This document shows positions 1-8,389 of a DNA stretch of 40,726 bases, in pieces (position 1 is the stretch's first letter; the number at the start of each line of letters is the position of its first letter). The DNA is from Bacteroidales bacterium (GTDB lineage Bacteria > Bacteroidota > Bacteroidia > Bacteroidales > UBA932): the NCBI GenBank assembly GCA_017556765.1, contig JAFYME010000067.1, positions 1 through 40,726 of the forward strand, written 5' to 3'. The notes under the pieces were generated by a model. That model was not told the origin of the DNA, ran no database searches, and saw nothing but the letters and a program-made list of their open reading frames with translations. The position numbers were made by a program, and so were the translations under genes.

Positions 1-803
1 GCGATGAAACCACCCATGTTCACGAGACCGTCCTTCTTTGATGACATTGTCATACCGTCAGCAAGCGAGAACATCTCCTTGCAGATCTCCTTGATTGTCT
101 TGTCAGCATAACCCTCCTCACGTGTGCGGATGAAGTATGCATTCTCAACGAAACGTGCTGAGTCGAATACCACGCGCTTGCCGTACTTGTCAGCGATAGC
201 ACGTACCTCGCGGAGGTTCTGCATTGATACAGGCTGTCCTCCGGCTGTATTGTTAGTTACGGTAACGATGATGAAAGGAACCTTGTCAGCGTTCTCTGCG
301 AGAACCTTCTCGAGCTTCTTAGGATCCACATTACCCTTGAAAGGAACCTCAAGCTGAGTATCCTTTGCCTCGTCAACTGTGCAGTCTACAGCGAATGCCT
401 TGCGGCTCTCGATGTGACCCTTTGTAGTATCGAAGTGTGAGTTTCCTGGAACGATAGCACCTGCTGTCACAAGGTGGCTGAAGAGAACGTTCTCGGCAGC
501 ACGACCCTGGTGAGTAGGGATTACATACTCGAATCCTGTGATCTTGTTGATAGTCTCCTTGAGCTGGAAGAACGAAGATGAACCTGCATAGCTCTCGTCA
601 CCCATCATCATAGCTGCCCACTGGCGGTCGCTCATAGCGCCTGTACCAGAGTCAGTAAGACAGTCGATGTAAACCTGGTCTGACTTAAGCTGGAAGAGGT
701 TGTAGTCAGCCTCCTTGATCCACTGTTCGCGCTCCTCGCGTGTGCTCTTGCGAAGAGGCTCCACCATCTTGATCTTGTACGATTCTGCAAAAGGTAATTC
801 CAT
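1..803 (-). CDS. tnaA: Tryptophanase (partial, C-terminus outside window)
   Basis: This PLP-dependent lyase splits L-tryptophan into indole, pyruvate and ammonia. The first 267 codons are present; the rest lies beyond position 1. The start MELPFAESYKIKMVEP matches the compact Bacteroides-type N-terminus. THQGRAAEN (about residues 97-105) is the family's cofactor-pocket region, and the SSKKD motif near 254-258 carries the PLP lysine (K257, equivalent to E. coli K270). Tyrosine phenol-lyase is the close alternative, since LTDSGTGAMSDRQWA looks like it. However, the substrate-side motif reads HFDTTKGH with Asp125, as in tryptophanase (E. coli Asp137), where tyrosine phenol-lyase has Thr. A weak promoter (TTG, 19 nt, TACCTTTA) may lie at 856-885, overlapping the mutS end. 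Confidence 0.9.
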   Translation of the reverse strand, partial: MELPFAESYKIKMVEPLRKSTREEREQWIKEADYNLFQLKSDQVYIDCLTDSGTGAMSDRQWAAMMMGDESYAGSSSFFQLKETINKITGFEYVIPTHQGRAAENVLFSHLVTAGAIVPGNSHFDTTKGHIESRKAFAVDCTVDEAKDTQLEVPFKGNVDPKKLEKVLAENADKVPFIIVTVTNNTAGGQPVSMQNLREVRAIADKYGKRVVFDSARFVENAYFIRTREEGYADKTIKEICKEMFSLADGMTMSSKKDGLVNMGGFI

Positions 804-874
804 GATTATTAGTATTTTAGAAGTTATTATTATGAATTATCATTATTTCAACTGATAAAGGTAATGATTTTTAA

Positions 875-3583
875 TCAAATTCCAAGTTGTTCTTTCATAC
901 TGCGAAGCAGGTCAAATGCCTGAAGCGGAGTCATGTTGTTCAGATCCGCATTGTCAAGCTCCTCCTTGAGCGACGAAAGCAGAGGGTCTTCGAGCTGGAA
1001 GAAAGAGAGCTGGATCGAGCCGTCGCTCTCTACGCGGCCTTCCTTGATGTTGTATGGTTTGACGGTGTTTTTCTTCTTGGAAGGAGATTGCCGATCAAGT
1101 CGGCAATGACGACCTTGAACATCATTCCCTACTATCGATCCGTCATCCCCGACCTGATCGGGGATCCTTCCCCCTTCCAGCGCCGCAAGAGTCTTTTCCG
1201 CCGACTCAAGTACCTGCTTCGGCATGCCGGCCATACGGGCCACATGGAGACCGAAGCTATGAGCCACTCCGCCCTCCGCAAGCTTGCGAAGGAAGATCAC
1301 GTTCTTGCCCACTTCCTTGACCGCGATATGGAAGTTCCTTACCCTTCCGTAGATTTCCTCAAGGTCGTTAAGTTCGTGATAATGAGTCGCAAACAACGTC
1401 TTCGCACCTTCGCCGTACTCATGTATGTATTCTACGATGGCACGTGCTATGGACATACCGTCATATGTCGATGTTCCTCGTCCGATCTCGTCAAGAAGCA
1501 CCAGCGAACGCGACGAAAGGTTGTGCAGGATCATCGATGTCTCGAGCATCTCGACCATGAAGGTAGATTCTCCGCGGGAGATGTTGTCCGACGCTCCCAC
1601 GCGGGTGAATATCTTGTCGCAATATCCGATTTCCGCTGCCGAAGCCGGCACGAACGATCCGACCTGAGCCATCAGCACTATGAGCGCAGTCTGACGCAGG
1701 AGAGCCGATTTACCGGCCATATTAGGTCCTGTAAGGATGATTATCTGCTGGGATGAATTGTCGAGATATATGTCGTTCGGTACGAATTCCTCGCCGGCCT
1801 GCATCATGGTCTCGATCACAGGATGACGTCCCTGCTTGATGTCTATGACCTTGCCTTCGTTCATCTTCGGACGGCAGTAGCGGTTGGATATGGCCAGGTC
1901 GGCAAAACCGCTCAGAACATCAAGACGCGAAAGGATGCGGCAGTTCTTCTGGATCATGGCTATGTTTGCCTGGATCTTTGCCACAAGCTCCGCATATATC
2001 TGAACCTCAATGGCATAGATACGTTCCTCCGCTCCCAGGATCTTCTGTTCATACTCCTTCAGCTCCTCGGTAATGTACCTTTCCGCATTGACCAGAGTCT
2101 GCTTTCTTATCCATTCCTCAGGCACGCTTTCCTTATGGGTGTTACGCACCTCGAGGTAATATCCGAACACATTGTTGAAACCGATCTTGAGCGACGGAAT
2201 ACCGGTACGTTCGATCTCTCGCTGCTGCACTTCGAGAAGGTAATCCTTGCCGTGGCGCGCTATCCTTCTGAGGTCATCAAGCTCCTCGTTCACGCCTGCA
2301 GCAATGACGTCTCCCTTTCCCAGCTGCGACGCTGTCTCCGGGTGCATGGTCCTGCCGAGGTACTCCAGAAGCTCGGCGCAGTCCCCCATCTTCGAGATGA
2401 GCTCATCCAGAGCCTCAACGCCCTTTCCGCCGCAAAGCTTCATTATCGGTTCGGTCTGGCTGAGGCCTCTGCGAAGCTGCATCACCTCTCGCGGCATGAT
2501 CTTGCCGGCCGCCGCACGCGAAATGATTCGCTCCAGGTCACCGATGTCGCCGATCATGGTCTGAAGACGCATCAGGTCGTCCCTGTTGTCGATGAAATGC
2601 TGTACTACCGCATACCTGCTTTCAAGCTCCTGAAGGTCCATTACAGGCATCGAGAGCCATGTCCTGAGCATTCTCGCGCCCATAGGAGACGAACATCTGT
2701 CCATTACCTCGACCAGCGATGTGCCTTCCTTTCCGGCAGTCGAAGCGAATATCTCGAGGTTGCGGAACGTGAAGCGGTCCATCCATACGAACGAATCCTC
2801 ATCTATTCGGGAGATAGAGCAGATGTTGCTAAGCTCGCTGTGCTGGGTCTGCTCCAGATATATCAGAAGCGCTCCGGCAGAAGTGACCGCAAGAGGGAAT
2901 GCGTCTACGGCAAAACCCTTGAGCGAATCGACCTGGAGCTGCCTTTTAAGCTTTTCTACGGCATTATCATATACGAAGGCCCATTCCTCGAGGGTCGATA
3001 TGTAATAATGGTCTCCATACCTTTCCTTCGTGCCCTTCTCGTATCCCCTCGGCACGAGAAGTTCCTTCGGCGCGAATGAGCTCAGGAGGGTTCCTATGTA
3101 GTCGAGCGAACCTTCCGCGACCTGGAATGTACCTGTCGAGACATCCAGAAACGCAGCGCCGCACTTGTCCTTGTGGAATGTCAGTCCCGCTATGTAGTTG
3201 TGCTCCTTCTGCTCGAGAAGCTGGTCGCTGAACGCGATACCCGGAGTCACGAGCTCCGTGATGCCTCTCTTGACGATCTTCTTTGTCAGCTTAGGGTCTT
3301 CCAGCTGGTCGCAGACCGCCACCTTGTAGCCTGCACGCACAAGTCTGGGAAGGTATGTCTCGAGGGAATGATGCGGAAATCCCGCCATCGGAATCGCTCC
3401 GGGAACGGCACTGGAACGCTTTGTAAGCACGATTCCGAGCACCTTGCTGGCTGTCAGCGCATCATCTCCGTATGTCTCGTAAAAATCGCCGCACCTGAAC
3501 AGAAGCACAGCTTCCGGATGCTGCGCCTTCATTGCGAAGAACTGCTTCATCATAGGTGTTTCGGTCGGTTTCTTTTCTGCCAT
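875..3583 (-). CDS. mutS: DNA mismatch repair protein MutS
   Basis: MutS recognises mismatches and small loops and starts mismatch repair as an ATP-driven clamp. The start at 3583 (MAEKKPTETP) is preferred over an upstream in-frame Met at 3685, because a -7 box lies between them at 3605-3612. The 902 residues hold the mismatch-reading Phe-X-Glu motif (F34-Y35-E36), a Walker A GPNMAGKS near residue 617, Walker B LVLLDEIGRGTSTYDG, and the ATHYHEL histidine segment. Oddity: residues of about 800-850, in the variable linker before the C-terminal LSFFQLEDP segment, contain IPDQVGDDG and GRHCRLDRQS. These are translations of two opposed REP-like palindromes (1086-1112 and 1141-1167) that keep the frame open. 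Catalytic domains are untouched, so the protein should be functional. Confidence 0.97.
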   Translation of the reverse strand: MAEKKPTETPMMKQFFAMKAQHPEAVLLFRCGDFYETYGDDALTASKVLGIVLTKRSSAVPGAIPMAGFPHHSLETYLPRLVRAGYKVAVCDQLEDPKLTKKIVKRGITELVTPGIAFSDQLLEQKEHNYIAGLTFHKDKCGAAFLDVSTGTFQVAEGSLDYIGTLLSSFAPKELLVPRGYEKGTKERYGDHYYISTLEEWAFVYDNAVEKLKRQLQVDSLKGFAVDAFPLAVTSAGALLIYLEQTQHSELSNICSISRIDEDSFVWMDRFTFRNLEIFASTAGKEGTSLVEVMDRCSSPMGARMLRTWLSMPVMDLQELESRYAVVQHFIDNRDDLMRLQTMIGDIGDLERIISRAAAGKIMPREVMQLRRGLSQTEPIMKLCGGKGVEALDELISKMGDCAELLEYLGRTMHPETASQLGKGDVIAAGVNEELDDLRRIARHGKDYLLEVQQREIERTGIPSLKIGFNNVFGYYLEVRNTHKESVPEEWIRKQTLVNAERYITEELKEYEQKILGAEERIYAIEVQIYAELVAKIQANIAMIQKNCRILSRLDVLSGFADLAISNRYCRPKMNEGKVIDIKQGRHPVIETMMQAGEEFVPNDIYLDNSSQQIIILTGPNMAGKSALLRQTALIVLMAQVGSFVPASAAEIGYCDKIFTRVGASDNISRGESTFMVEMLETSMILHNLSSRSLVLLDEIGRGTSTYDGMSIARAIVEYIHEYGEGAKTLFATHYHELNDLEEIYGRVRNFHIAVKEVGKNVIFLRKLAEGGVAHSFGLHVARMAGMPKQVLESAEKTLAALEGGRIPDQVGDDGSIVGNDVQGRHCRLDRQSPSKKKNTVKPYNIKEGRVESDGSIQLSFFQLEDPLLSSLKEELDNADLNNMTPLQAFDLLRSMKEQLGI
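1086..1167. repeat. Head-to-head REP-A pair inside mutS
   Basis: Copy one (1086-1112, plus orientation) has arms TTGCCGA/TCGGCAA followed by TGACGA. Copy two (1141-1167, minus orientation) has arms ATCCCCGA/TCGGGGAT preceded by CGTC. They match the window's REP-A pattern (GATCCCCGG-TCAAG-CCGGGGATGACGG) and face each other across about 28 nt. The whole unit lies in frame in the mutS linker. The same opposed pairing is seen upstream of the yfhO-like gene. Confidence 0.85.
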
Positions 3584-4017
3584 GATCTCATTTTTATAAT
3601 CAGGCAAAAATACCAATTTTAATTGGAAAATAAAAGACAGATTTGTGGCATCCCTCAAATCATTACCTCTCAACCGCTTACACATACCTCCTGCTCCCTA
3701 TTCGCGGCAAGATCTTCTTCTAAATCATTGACTGACAAGGATTTGTCTGATGTGCAATTTTACGAGAGATAGCTACCGGGAAGTCCCTACGGGGCGGGAT
3801 TCATATGACTTATTCAGGAGCTCCTTTTCATGAAAACTGAAACCATAGTATTCTTTAACTGATTGAATTTTAGACCATTGCACTTATCAGGGTAGGTAAA
3901 TTTCACCTACTGCAGTATACATAACAACTTAATTGCCAATTACTTAGATAATTACACGCTTAACACAAAAGCCATGTCTACATAGGAATATTCGGTCTTA
4001 TGTTTGAGGATTTTGTG
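3584..4017. other. Intergenic region between divergent mutS and GT4 genes
   Basis: This stretch of about 430 bases has no convincing gene. It holds the mutS -7 box at its left end. There is a small hairpin, GTAGGT/ACCTAC, around 3890-3912. The open frames crossing it are short and antisense to neighbours. It is visibly more AT-rich than the flanking genes. No tRNA or known RNA was recognised. Confidence 0.6.
3605..3612 (-). promoter_or_regulatory. -7 box for mutS
   Basis: On the minus strand the sequence reads TATTTTTG, a perfect TAnnTTTG Bacteroidota sigma-ABfr -7 box. Transcription would start about 15 nt before the ATG at 3583, which supports the shorter MutS start. The -33 TTTG box is not clear. 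Confidence 0.5.
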
Positions 4018-4025
4018 TATATTTG
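4018..4025 (+). promoter_or_regulatory. -7 box placed for a near-leaderless GT4 mRNA
   Basis: TATATTTG is a perfect TAnnTTTG box. Only seven bases separate it from the ATG at 4033, so transcription should begin at or next to the start codon. This decides against the in-frame upstream Met at 4000, which lies before the promoter box. No clear TTTG -33 box sits at the usual distance. Confidence 0.6.
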
Positions 4026-4032
4026 CATGTTT

Positions 4033-5355
4033 ATGAAACGTGTCCTTATCATATCGTATTATTGGCCGCCGACAGGAGGTTCGGGAGTGCAGCGCTGGGT
4101 GAAGTTCGCGAAGTATCTTCCTTCCGAGGGATGGCAGCCGGTGATCTACACCCCGGAGAATCCGGAGCAGCTGGCGGTCGATGCATCGCTTGCGGCTGAG
4201 GTGCCGGCAGAGGCCGAAATCATAAAGACACGCATTCTGGAGCCATATGAGCTTTACAAGAGACTGCTCCGAAGGTCGGGCCACAGCAAGGAGGCCGTCG
4301 AGGTGAATCCTGTCAATGCGCAGAACAAGTCGAAGCTTCAGAAGATGGCCATGTGGGTGCGAGGAAACCTTTTCCGTCCGGACCCGCGCTGCCTCTGGAT
4401 AGAACCGTCGGTAAGGTTCCTGAAGAAGTACCTCGAAGAGCATCCTGTAGACCTTATCGTGAGTACGGGACCGCCTCAGTCCATGCATCTGATAGGACGC
4501 AGACTGGCGGCGGAGACAGGCATTCCATGGATCGCTGACTTCCGTGACCCATGGACCAAGATATTCTATTTCAAGCACTTGTCCATGACACGTGCGACAC
4601 AAAAGTGGCACGAGAAGATGGAGGCACGCGTGCTGAATGAAGCGACGGCCGTGGTAGCGGTATCGCCTCTGGTGCAGCAGGATTTCCAGGCCATGACGCA
4701 GACGCCGGTCGAGCTGATCACAAACGGATTCGACGAATGTGACTTCGCTGCGGACAGATGTACCGAAGCCTTTGGCGGGCCTTCAGCGGAATTCACAATA
4801 ACCCATACCGGACTCTTTGCGGCAGATGGAAACCCGACAGTGCTATGGGATGTGCTGGCAGAGAAATGCAATACATGTGAACAGTTTAGCAAAGCACTGA
4901 AGATCAAGCTCATAGGAAAGACCGACAGACAGATAATCAAGGCCGTGACCGATGCCGGACTGGAGAAGAATCTCGTAGATATGGGCTATCAGACGCACGC
5001 AGTGGCGATCGAAGAGCAGCGCAAAGCCTCGTTGCTCATCCTGCCGCTGAGGAAGGAGCCCGAGTACAAGGCCGTGCTTCCGGGAAAGCTTTTTGAATAC
5101 ATGGCTTCATACAGACCGGTGCTGGGAATCGGCCAGAAGGACGGCGCCATGGCGATGATCCTTGACCGGACAAAGTCCGGAGTCGTGCTTGACTGGGAGG
5201 ACAAGGCCGAGATCGCGGCCTATATCGACCAGTGCTGGGAGAAGCACCTGGAGGGAAGGCTTACAACCGAAGATGCGGACATCTCGCAATTCACCCGCCG
5301 CAACCTGACCCGTCGCATGGCGGAATTGTTTGAGCGGCTGACCGCACATCCGTAA
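4033..5355 (+). CDS. Glycosyltransferase, GT4-like
   Basis: A 440-residue GT-B fold glycosyltransferase, predicted to be cytosolic or membrane-associated and to use a nucleotide-sugar donor; the acceptor is unknown. The N-terminal MKRVLIISYYWPPTGGSG is the glycine-rich acceptor-side loop typical of GT4-like enzymes of Bacteroidota. WIADFRDPW (about residue 165) and VVAVSPLVQQDF are family signatures, followed by the inter-domain sequence LITNGFD. The donor half contains ILPLRKEPEYKAVLPGKLFEYMAS, whose PGKLFEY segment resembles the GT4 donor-binding Glu region. It lies 190 nt before a yfhO-like gene in the same direction, a pairing consistent with lipid- or polymer-linked sugar transfer. The stop codon lies inside a CCGTAAA hairpin. 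Confidence 0.85.
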   Translation: MKRVLIISYYWPPTGGSGVQRWVKFAKYLPSEGWQPVIYTPENPEQLAVDASLAAEVPAEAEIIKTRILEPYELYKRLLRRSGHSKEAVEVNPVNAQNKSKLQKMAMWVRGNLFRPDPRCLWIEPSVRFLKKYLEEHPVDLIVSTGPPQSMHLIGRRLAAETGIPWIADFRDPWTKIFYFKHLSMTRATQKWHEKMEARVLNEATAVVAVSPLVQQDFQAMTQTPVELITNGFDECDFAADRCTEAFGGPSAEFTITHTGLFAADGNPTVLWDVLAEKCNTCEQFSKALKIKLIGKTDRQIIKAVTDAGLEKNLVDMGYQTHAVAIEEQRKASLLILPLRKEPEYKAVLPGKLFEYMASYRPVLGIGQKDGAMAMILDRTKSGVVLDWEDKAEIAAYIDQCWEKHLEGRLTTEDADISQFTRRNLTRRMAELFERLTAHP

Positions 5356-5423
5356 AACCGGCATTTTTACGGACAAGAGTAACGAAAATAGACCTCTCAT
5401 CCGTAAATCAGCCCTTTTTACGG
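5350..5423. repeat. Tandem CCGTAAA/TTTACGG hairpins
   Basis: Two hairpins follow each other: CCGTAAAA (5350-5357) with TTTTACGG (5365-5372), and CCGTAAA (5401-5407) with TTTACGG (5417-5423). The first contains the GT4 stop codon. Both could weaken transcription at the end of the GT4 gene, but neither is followed by a long T-run. They resemble a small palindromic repeat family more than a standard terminator. Confidence 0.6.
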
Positions 5424-5438
5424 ACGGAGATAGAATGA

Positions 5439-5533
5439 GATCCCCGGTCAAGCCGGGGATGACGGAAGAACAACCGGGGATACCGGGGTATGAGACAATG
5501 ATTATAACGTCATTGCCGGCTTGACCGGCAATC
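5439..5533. repeat. Opposed REP-A pair upstream of yfhO-like gene
   Basis: Copy three (5439-5465, plus) begins GATCCCCGGTCAAG and ends GATGACGG, a near-perfect palindrome. Copy four (5508-5533, minus) has arms ATTGCCGG/CCGGCAAT, opposite in direction. About 42 nt lie between them, including CCGGGGATACCGGGG. The arrangement is like the enterobacterial BIME layout and repeats the pair inside mutS. It ends 13 nt before the yfhO-like start, so it lies in that gene's leader. Confidence 0.85.
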
Positions 5534-5546
5534 TAAATATAGAAAT

Positions 5547-8219
5547 ATGAACAAGGAATTATTGAAGAAGATCGGAATATATGCAGGCATCCTGCTGCTT
5601 TTCATCGGACTGGCATACAGCTACACGCCGCAGGTCCTCGAGGGTAAGATCGTGAATCAGAGCGATATAGCATCATGGAAAGGAATGGCGAACGAAGCCA
5701 TGACCCACAACGAGGCCCATCCTGAAGACCCGACCGCATGGACAAACTCCATGTTCGGAGGCATGCCTACCACAGCGACAATCGACAGCTTCGAAGGAGA
5801 CTGGACCGACGCCATCTATGACTTCCTGCTTACGGGACGACGTCCTGCCAGCTACCTCCTGATTGCTCTGATCGGAGGCTTCCTGCTGATGCTCTCCCTC
5901 GGCACAAGCAAGCTGATCGCCGTCGCCGGAGCCATTGCCATAGCCTTCTGTTCATACAACATGCAGATCATCCAGGTCGGCCACAACACCAAGATGCAGG
6001 CTATCGCCTACTTCCCATGGGTGCTTGCCGGAGTGATATTCACATACAGGGCGGCTATGAGATCCTTCGCTGGCGCTCAGGATGACAGGAAGGGCTGGCT
6101 GCCGCAGACAATCCTCGGAGCGACCCTCTTCGCATTCGCCCTCAGCATGCAGATCAAGGCCAACCACCTTCAGATCACATATTACCTTGCGATAGTGATC
6201 TTCGCCTATGCAATCGGACTTCTTATCTATCTGTGTATCAAGAGAAAAGACCTTATAAAACGCTTCTTTGCAGCATCAGCCCTGCTGCTTGTCATAGGCA
6301 TCGTCGGAATAGCCACAAATGCCAACAAGCTCATTCCTACATACGAATATACCCCTTACACAATGCGTGGCGGCTCGGAACTTTCGTCTGACAGCGACAG
6401 CCACAACTCCAAGGGACTTGACCTTGACTATGCTACGGCATGGTCATACGGCATCAGCGAAATGCCGAATCTCCTTATCCCGAACTTCAACGGAGGCGCC
6501 TCTTCAGGCGAACTTTCGATGGAGTCCGAGACAGCCCAGCTTCTCAAGAGAGCCGGCCAGCCGAACCTCAGGCAGACCATGAAGCACATGCCTCTTTACT
6601 GGGGCCCTCAGCCGTTTACAGCGGGCCCTATGTACATGGGAGCCATCACCATCTTCCTCTTCGTCCTAGGACTGATCCTCTGCAAGGGACGCGAGAAATG
6701 GTGGCTCGTGGCAGCGACAGTGATTGCGGTTTTCCTGGCATGGGGAAATCATTTCATGTGGTTCACAAGGCTGTGGTTCAACTACGCGCCTATGTACAGC
6801 AAGTTCAGGACAGTGTCCATGGCCCTCATCGTGCTTCAGGTGACGCTTCCGATGCTCGGATTCTATGTGCTTGACAGGGTGCTGAAGGAGAAGTATGAGA
6901 AGAAGCAGATGATGAAGGCCCTGTACATTTCGTTCGGAATCACAGCGGGATTCTGCGCTTTGTGCGCCATTGCCCCAGGCATCGCAGGTACATTCGTCGG
7001 TGCAGGCGACGCAGGCATGAATGAAATGATCATAGAGACATTGGCGGCTGATCGTCAGGTGCTTCTGGTAAAGGATGCACTCCGCTCGCTGGTACTTATC
7101 GCGTGCGTGTTCCTCCTTATCGTATGGGCATACAGGACTCCGAAGATCGATGCGGTCGTAAAGAATGGTTCATTCGTCCTGAAGGGCAGGACTGCGATCG
7201 TCGCAGTGGCCGTGATCTTCCTCGTATGGATCGACCTTTTCAGCGTCGGAAAGAGATACCTCAACAAGAGCCATTTCGTGACTCCGAAGGACTTTACGGC
7301 ACATTATGAGCCACGTCCGGTAGATGACATCATCCATCAGGATACAGACCCTAATTACCGCGTCCTGGACATCAGCGTGAACACATTCAACGACGCGATC
7401 CAGAGTTACCACCACAAATGTATCGGCGGATACAGCCCTGTGAAGCTCCAGCGTTATCAGGACCTCATCGATCAGTACATCACTTCCGAGATACGTCAGG
7501 TATATGGAGCTGTCGAGAATGCTGCTACAGTACAGGATGTATCGGCGGCCCTTCCTGAACTGAAGGTCGTTTCTATGCTCAACGGAAAGTACATCATCCT
7601 CGGAGCTGAGTACTCCCCTGTCGTGAATCCATATGCATATGGAAACGCATGGTTCGTGGAGGATTTCGCGTCTGCAGCGACTCCGGACGAGGAAATTGCG
7701 CTTATCGAATACACCGACCTCCACAAATGTGCAGTCATCGGCGATGATTTTGAATGGGCACAGAAGGCCATAGATGACATCAATGCAGAAAAAGCAGAAG
7801 TATATGTGGACGGAAAACTGGAAAGGATTCCACAGATATTGCTGACAAGCTATGCTCCGAACGAACTCCGCTACGCTTTCAGCGCCGACACAGATCGTGC
7901 CGCCATCTTCAGCGAAATCTACTATCCTAAGGGCTGGAAGGCCTGGATCGAGCCACTCGGGGCTTATGGAGAAGTCCGTGGAGGACACTATCAGCCGACC
8001 GCAGAAGGCCGTCCGGTAGAGCTTTTCCGTGCAGACTGGATGCTCAGAGGAGCCATCATCCCGTCGGGCGAAGGCCAGCTCATCATGAGATTCGAGCCTG
8101 ACTCATACCAGCTCGGCGAGAACATCTCCCGCGCCAGCTCGATCGCCCTGATCCTCCTCCTTCTTGGCTCAGCCGCCGGAATGATCCTGACCTCCCGCAG
8201 AGAAGGTAAAAACGCATAG
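5547..8219 (+). CDS. YfhO-family multi-spanning membrane protein
   Basis: An 890-residue integral membrane protein of the YfhO family, members of which are GT-C-like and linked to transfer of sugars from lipid carriers; the substrate here is unknown. Visible features are an N-terminal membrane span (GILLLFIGLAYSY), many further hydrophobic spans up to about residue 570, then a large soluble portion, and a last span with a short basic tail (ILLLLGSAAGMILTSRREGK). NQSDIASWKGMANE near residue 37 is typical of Bacteroidota members, as is the SMFGGMPTT segment. Residues RSFAGAQDDR (about 172-181) are the translation of a REP-A palindrome inserted in a loop between spans. The preceding GT4 gene is a likely partner. 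Its start has no Shine-Dalgarno sequence. Confidence 0.88.
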   Translation: MNKELLKKIGIYAGILLLFIGLAYSYTPQVLEGKIVNQSDIASWKGMANEAMTHNEAHPEDPTAWTNSMFGGMPTTATIDSFEGDWTDAIYDFLLTGRRPASYLLIALIGGFLLMLSLGTSKLIAVAGAIAIAFCSYNMQIIQVGHNTKMQAIAYFPWVLAGVIFTYRAAMRSFAGAQDDRKGWLPQTILGATLFAFALSMQIKANHLQITYYLAIVIFAYAIGLLIYLCIKRKDLIKRFFAASALLLVIGIVGIATNANKLIPTYEYTPYTMRGGSELSSDSDSHNSKGLDLDYATAWSYGISEMPNLLIPNFNGGASSGELSMESETAQLLKRAGQPNLRQTMKHMPLYWGPQPFTAGPMYMGAITIFLFVLGLILCKGREKWWLVAATVIAVFLAWGNHFMWFTRLWFNYAPMYSKFRTVSMALIVLQVTLPMLGFYVLDRVLKEKYEKKQMMKALYISFGITAGFCALCAIAPGIAGTFVGAGDAGMNEMIIETLAADRQVLLVKDALRSLVLIACVFLLIVWAYRTPKIDAVVKNGSFVLKGRTAIVAVAVIFLVWIDLFSVGKRYLNKSHFVTPKDFTAHYEPRPVDDIIHQDTDPNYRVLDISVNTFNDAIQSYHHKCIGGYSPVKLQRYQDLIDQYITSEIRQVYGAVENAATVQDVSAALPELKVVSMLNGKYIILGAEYSPVVNPYAYGNAWFVEDFASAATPDEEIALIEYTDLHKCAVIGDDFEWAQKAIDDINAEKAEVYVDGKLERIPQILLTSYAPNELRYAFSADTDRAAIFSEIYYPKGWKAWIEPLGAYGEVRGGHYQPTAEGRPVELFRADWMLRGAIIPSGEGQLIMRFEPDSYQLGENISRASSIALILLLLGSAAGMILTSRREGKNA
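6061..6089 (+). repeat. REP-A copy in frame within the yfhO-like gene
   Basis: The sequence begins GATCCTTCGCTGGCGC and ends AGGATGACAGG, a diverged REP-A unit with arms ATCCT/AGGAT and the conserved TGACAGG tail. It encodes RSFAGAQDDR in a predicted loop between membrane spans and leaves the frame open. Confidence 0.7.
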
Positions 8220-8246
8220 CAGTCAGCCCAACCCGTTCCACACAGC

Positions 8247-8269
8247 TACCCCCGACTCGATCGGGGATC
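8247..8269 (-). repeat. REP-A copy after the yfhO-like gene
   Basis: CCCCCGA and TCGGGGATC arms enclose CTCGA, matching REP-A in minus orientation. The TGACG tail is missing. It lies 28 nt after the yfhO-like stop, where it could protect or end the transcript. Confidence 0.7.
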
Positions 8270-8312
8270 TCAACTGCTTCAAGGATAGCTCAAGAACGGT
8301 CGCATCTTCAGG

Positions 8313-8348
8313 CTCGCAGGATTATTCTTTGAGAAATATTCCTGCGAG
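8313..8348. repeat. 36-nt hairpin CTCGCAGGA/TCCTGCGAG
   Basis: A perfect 9-bp stem encloses an 18-nt, partly self-complementary loop, for a 36-nt unit. It has the same unit length as the hairpins of the 8684-9653 array and of the pair at 9665-9785, though its arm sequence differs. No T-run follows, so a simple terminator is unlikely. Confidence 0.6.
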
Positions 8349-8389
8349 CAGTTAAAGAAACGTCACTGAAAGTAGCCCTAGAAGCAGCT

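Noticed and set aside
1..803. Tyrosine phenol-lyase
   Set aside because: The N-terminal half shares motifs, but the substrate-side residue in HFDTTKGH is Asp, as in tryptophanase, not Thr.
1823..3079. 418-codon open frame on the plus strand
   Set aside because: It is the shadow of mutS, whose minus-strand product is a complete, recognisable protein.
4000..4032. Earlier GT4 start at 4000
   Set aside because: This Met lies upstream of the -7 box at 4018-4025, and the glycosyltransferase N-terminal motif begins at 4033.
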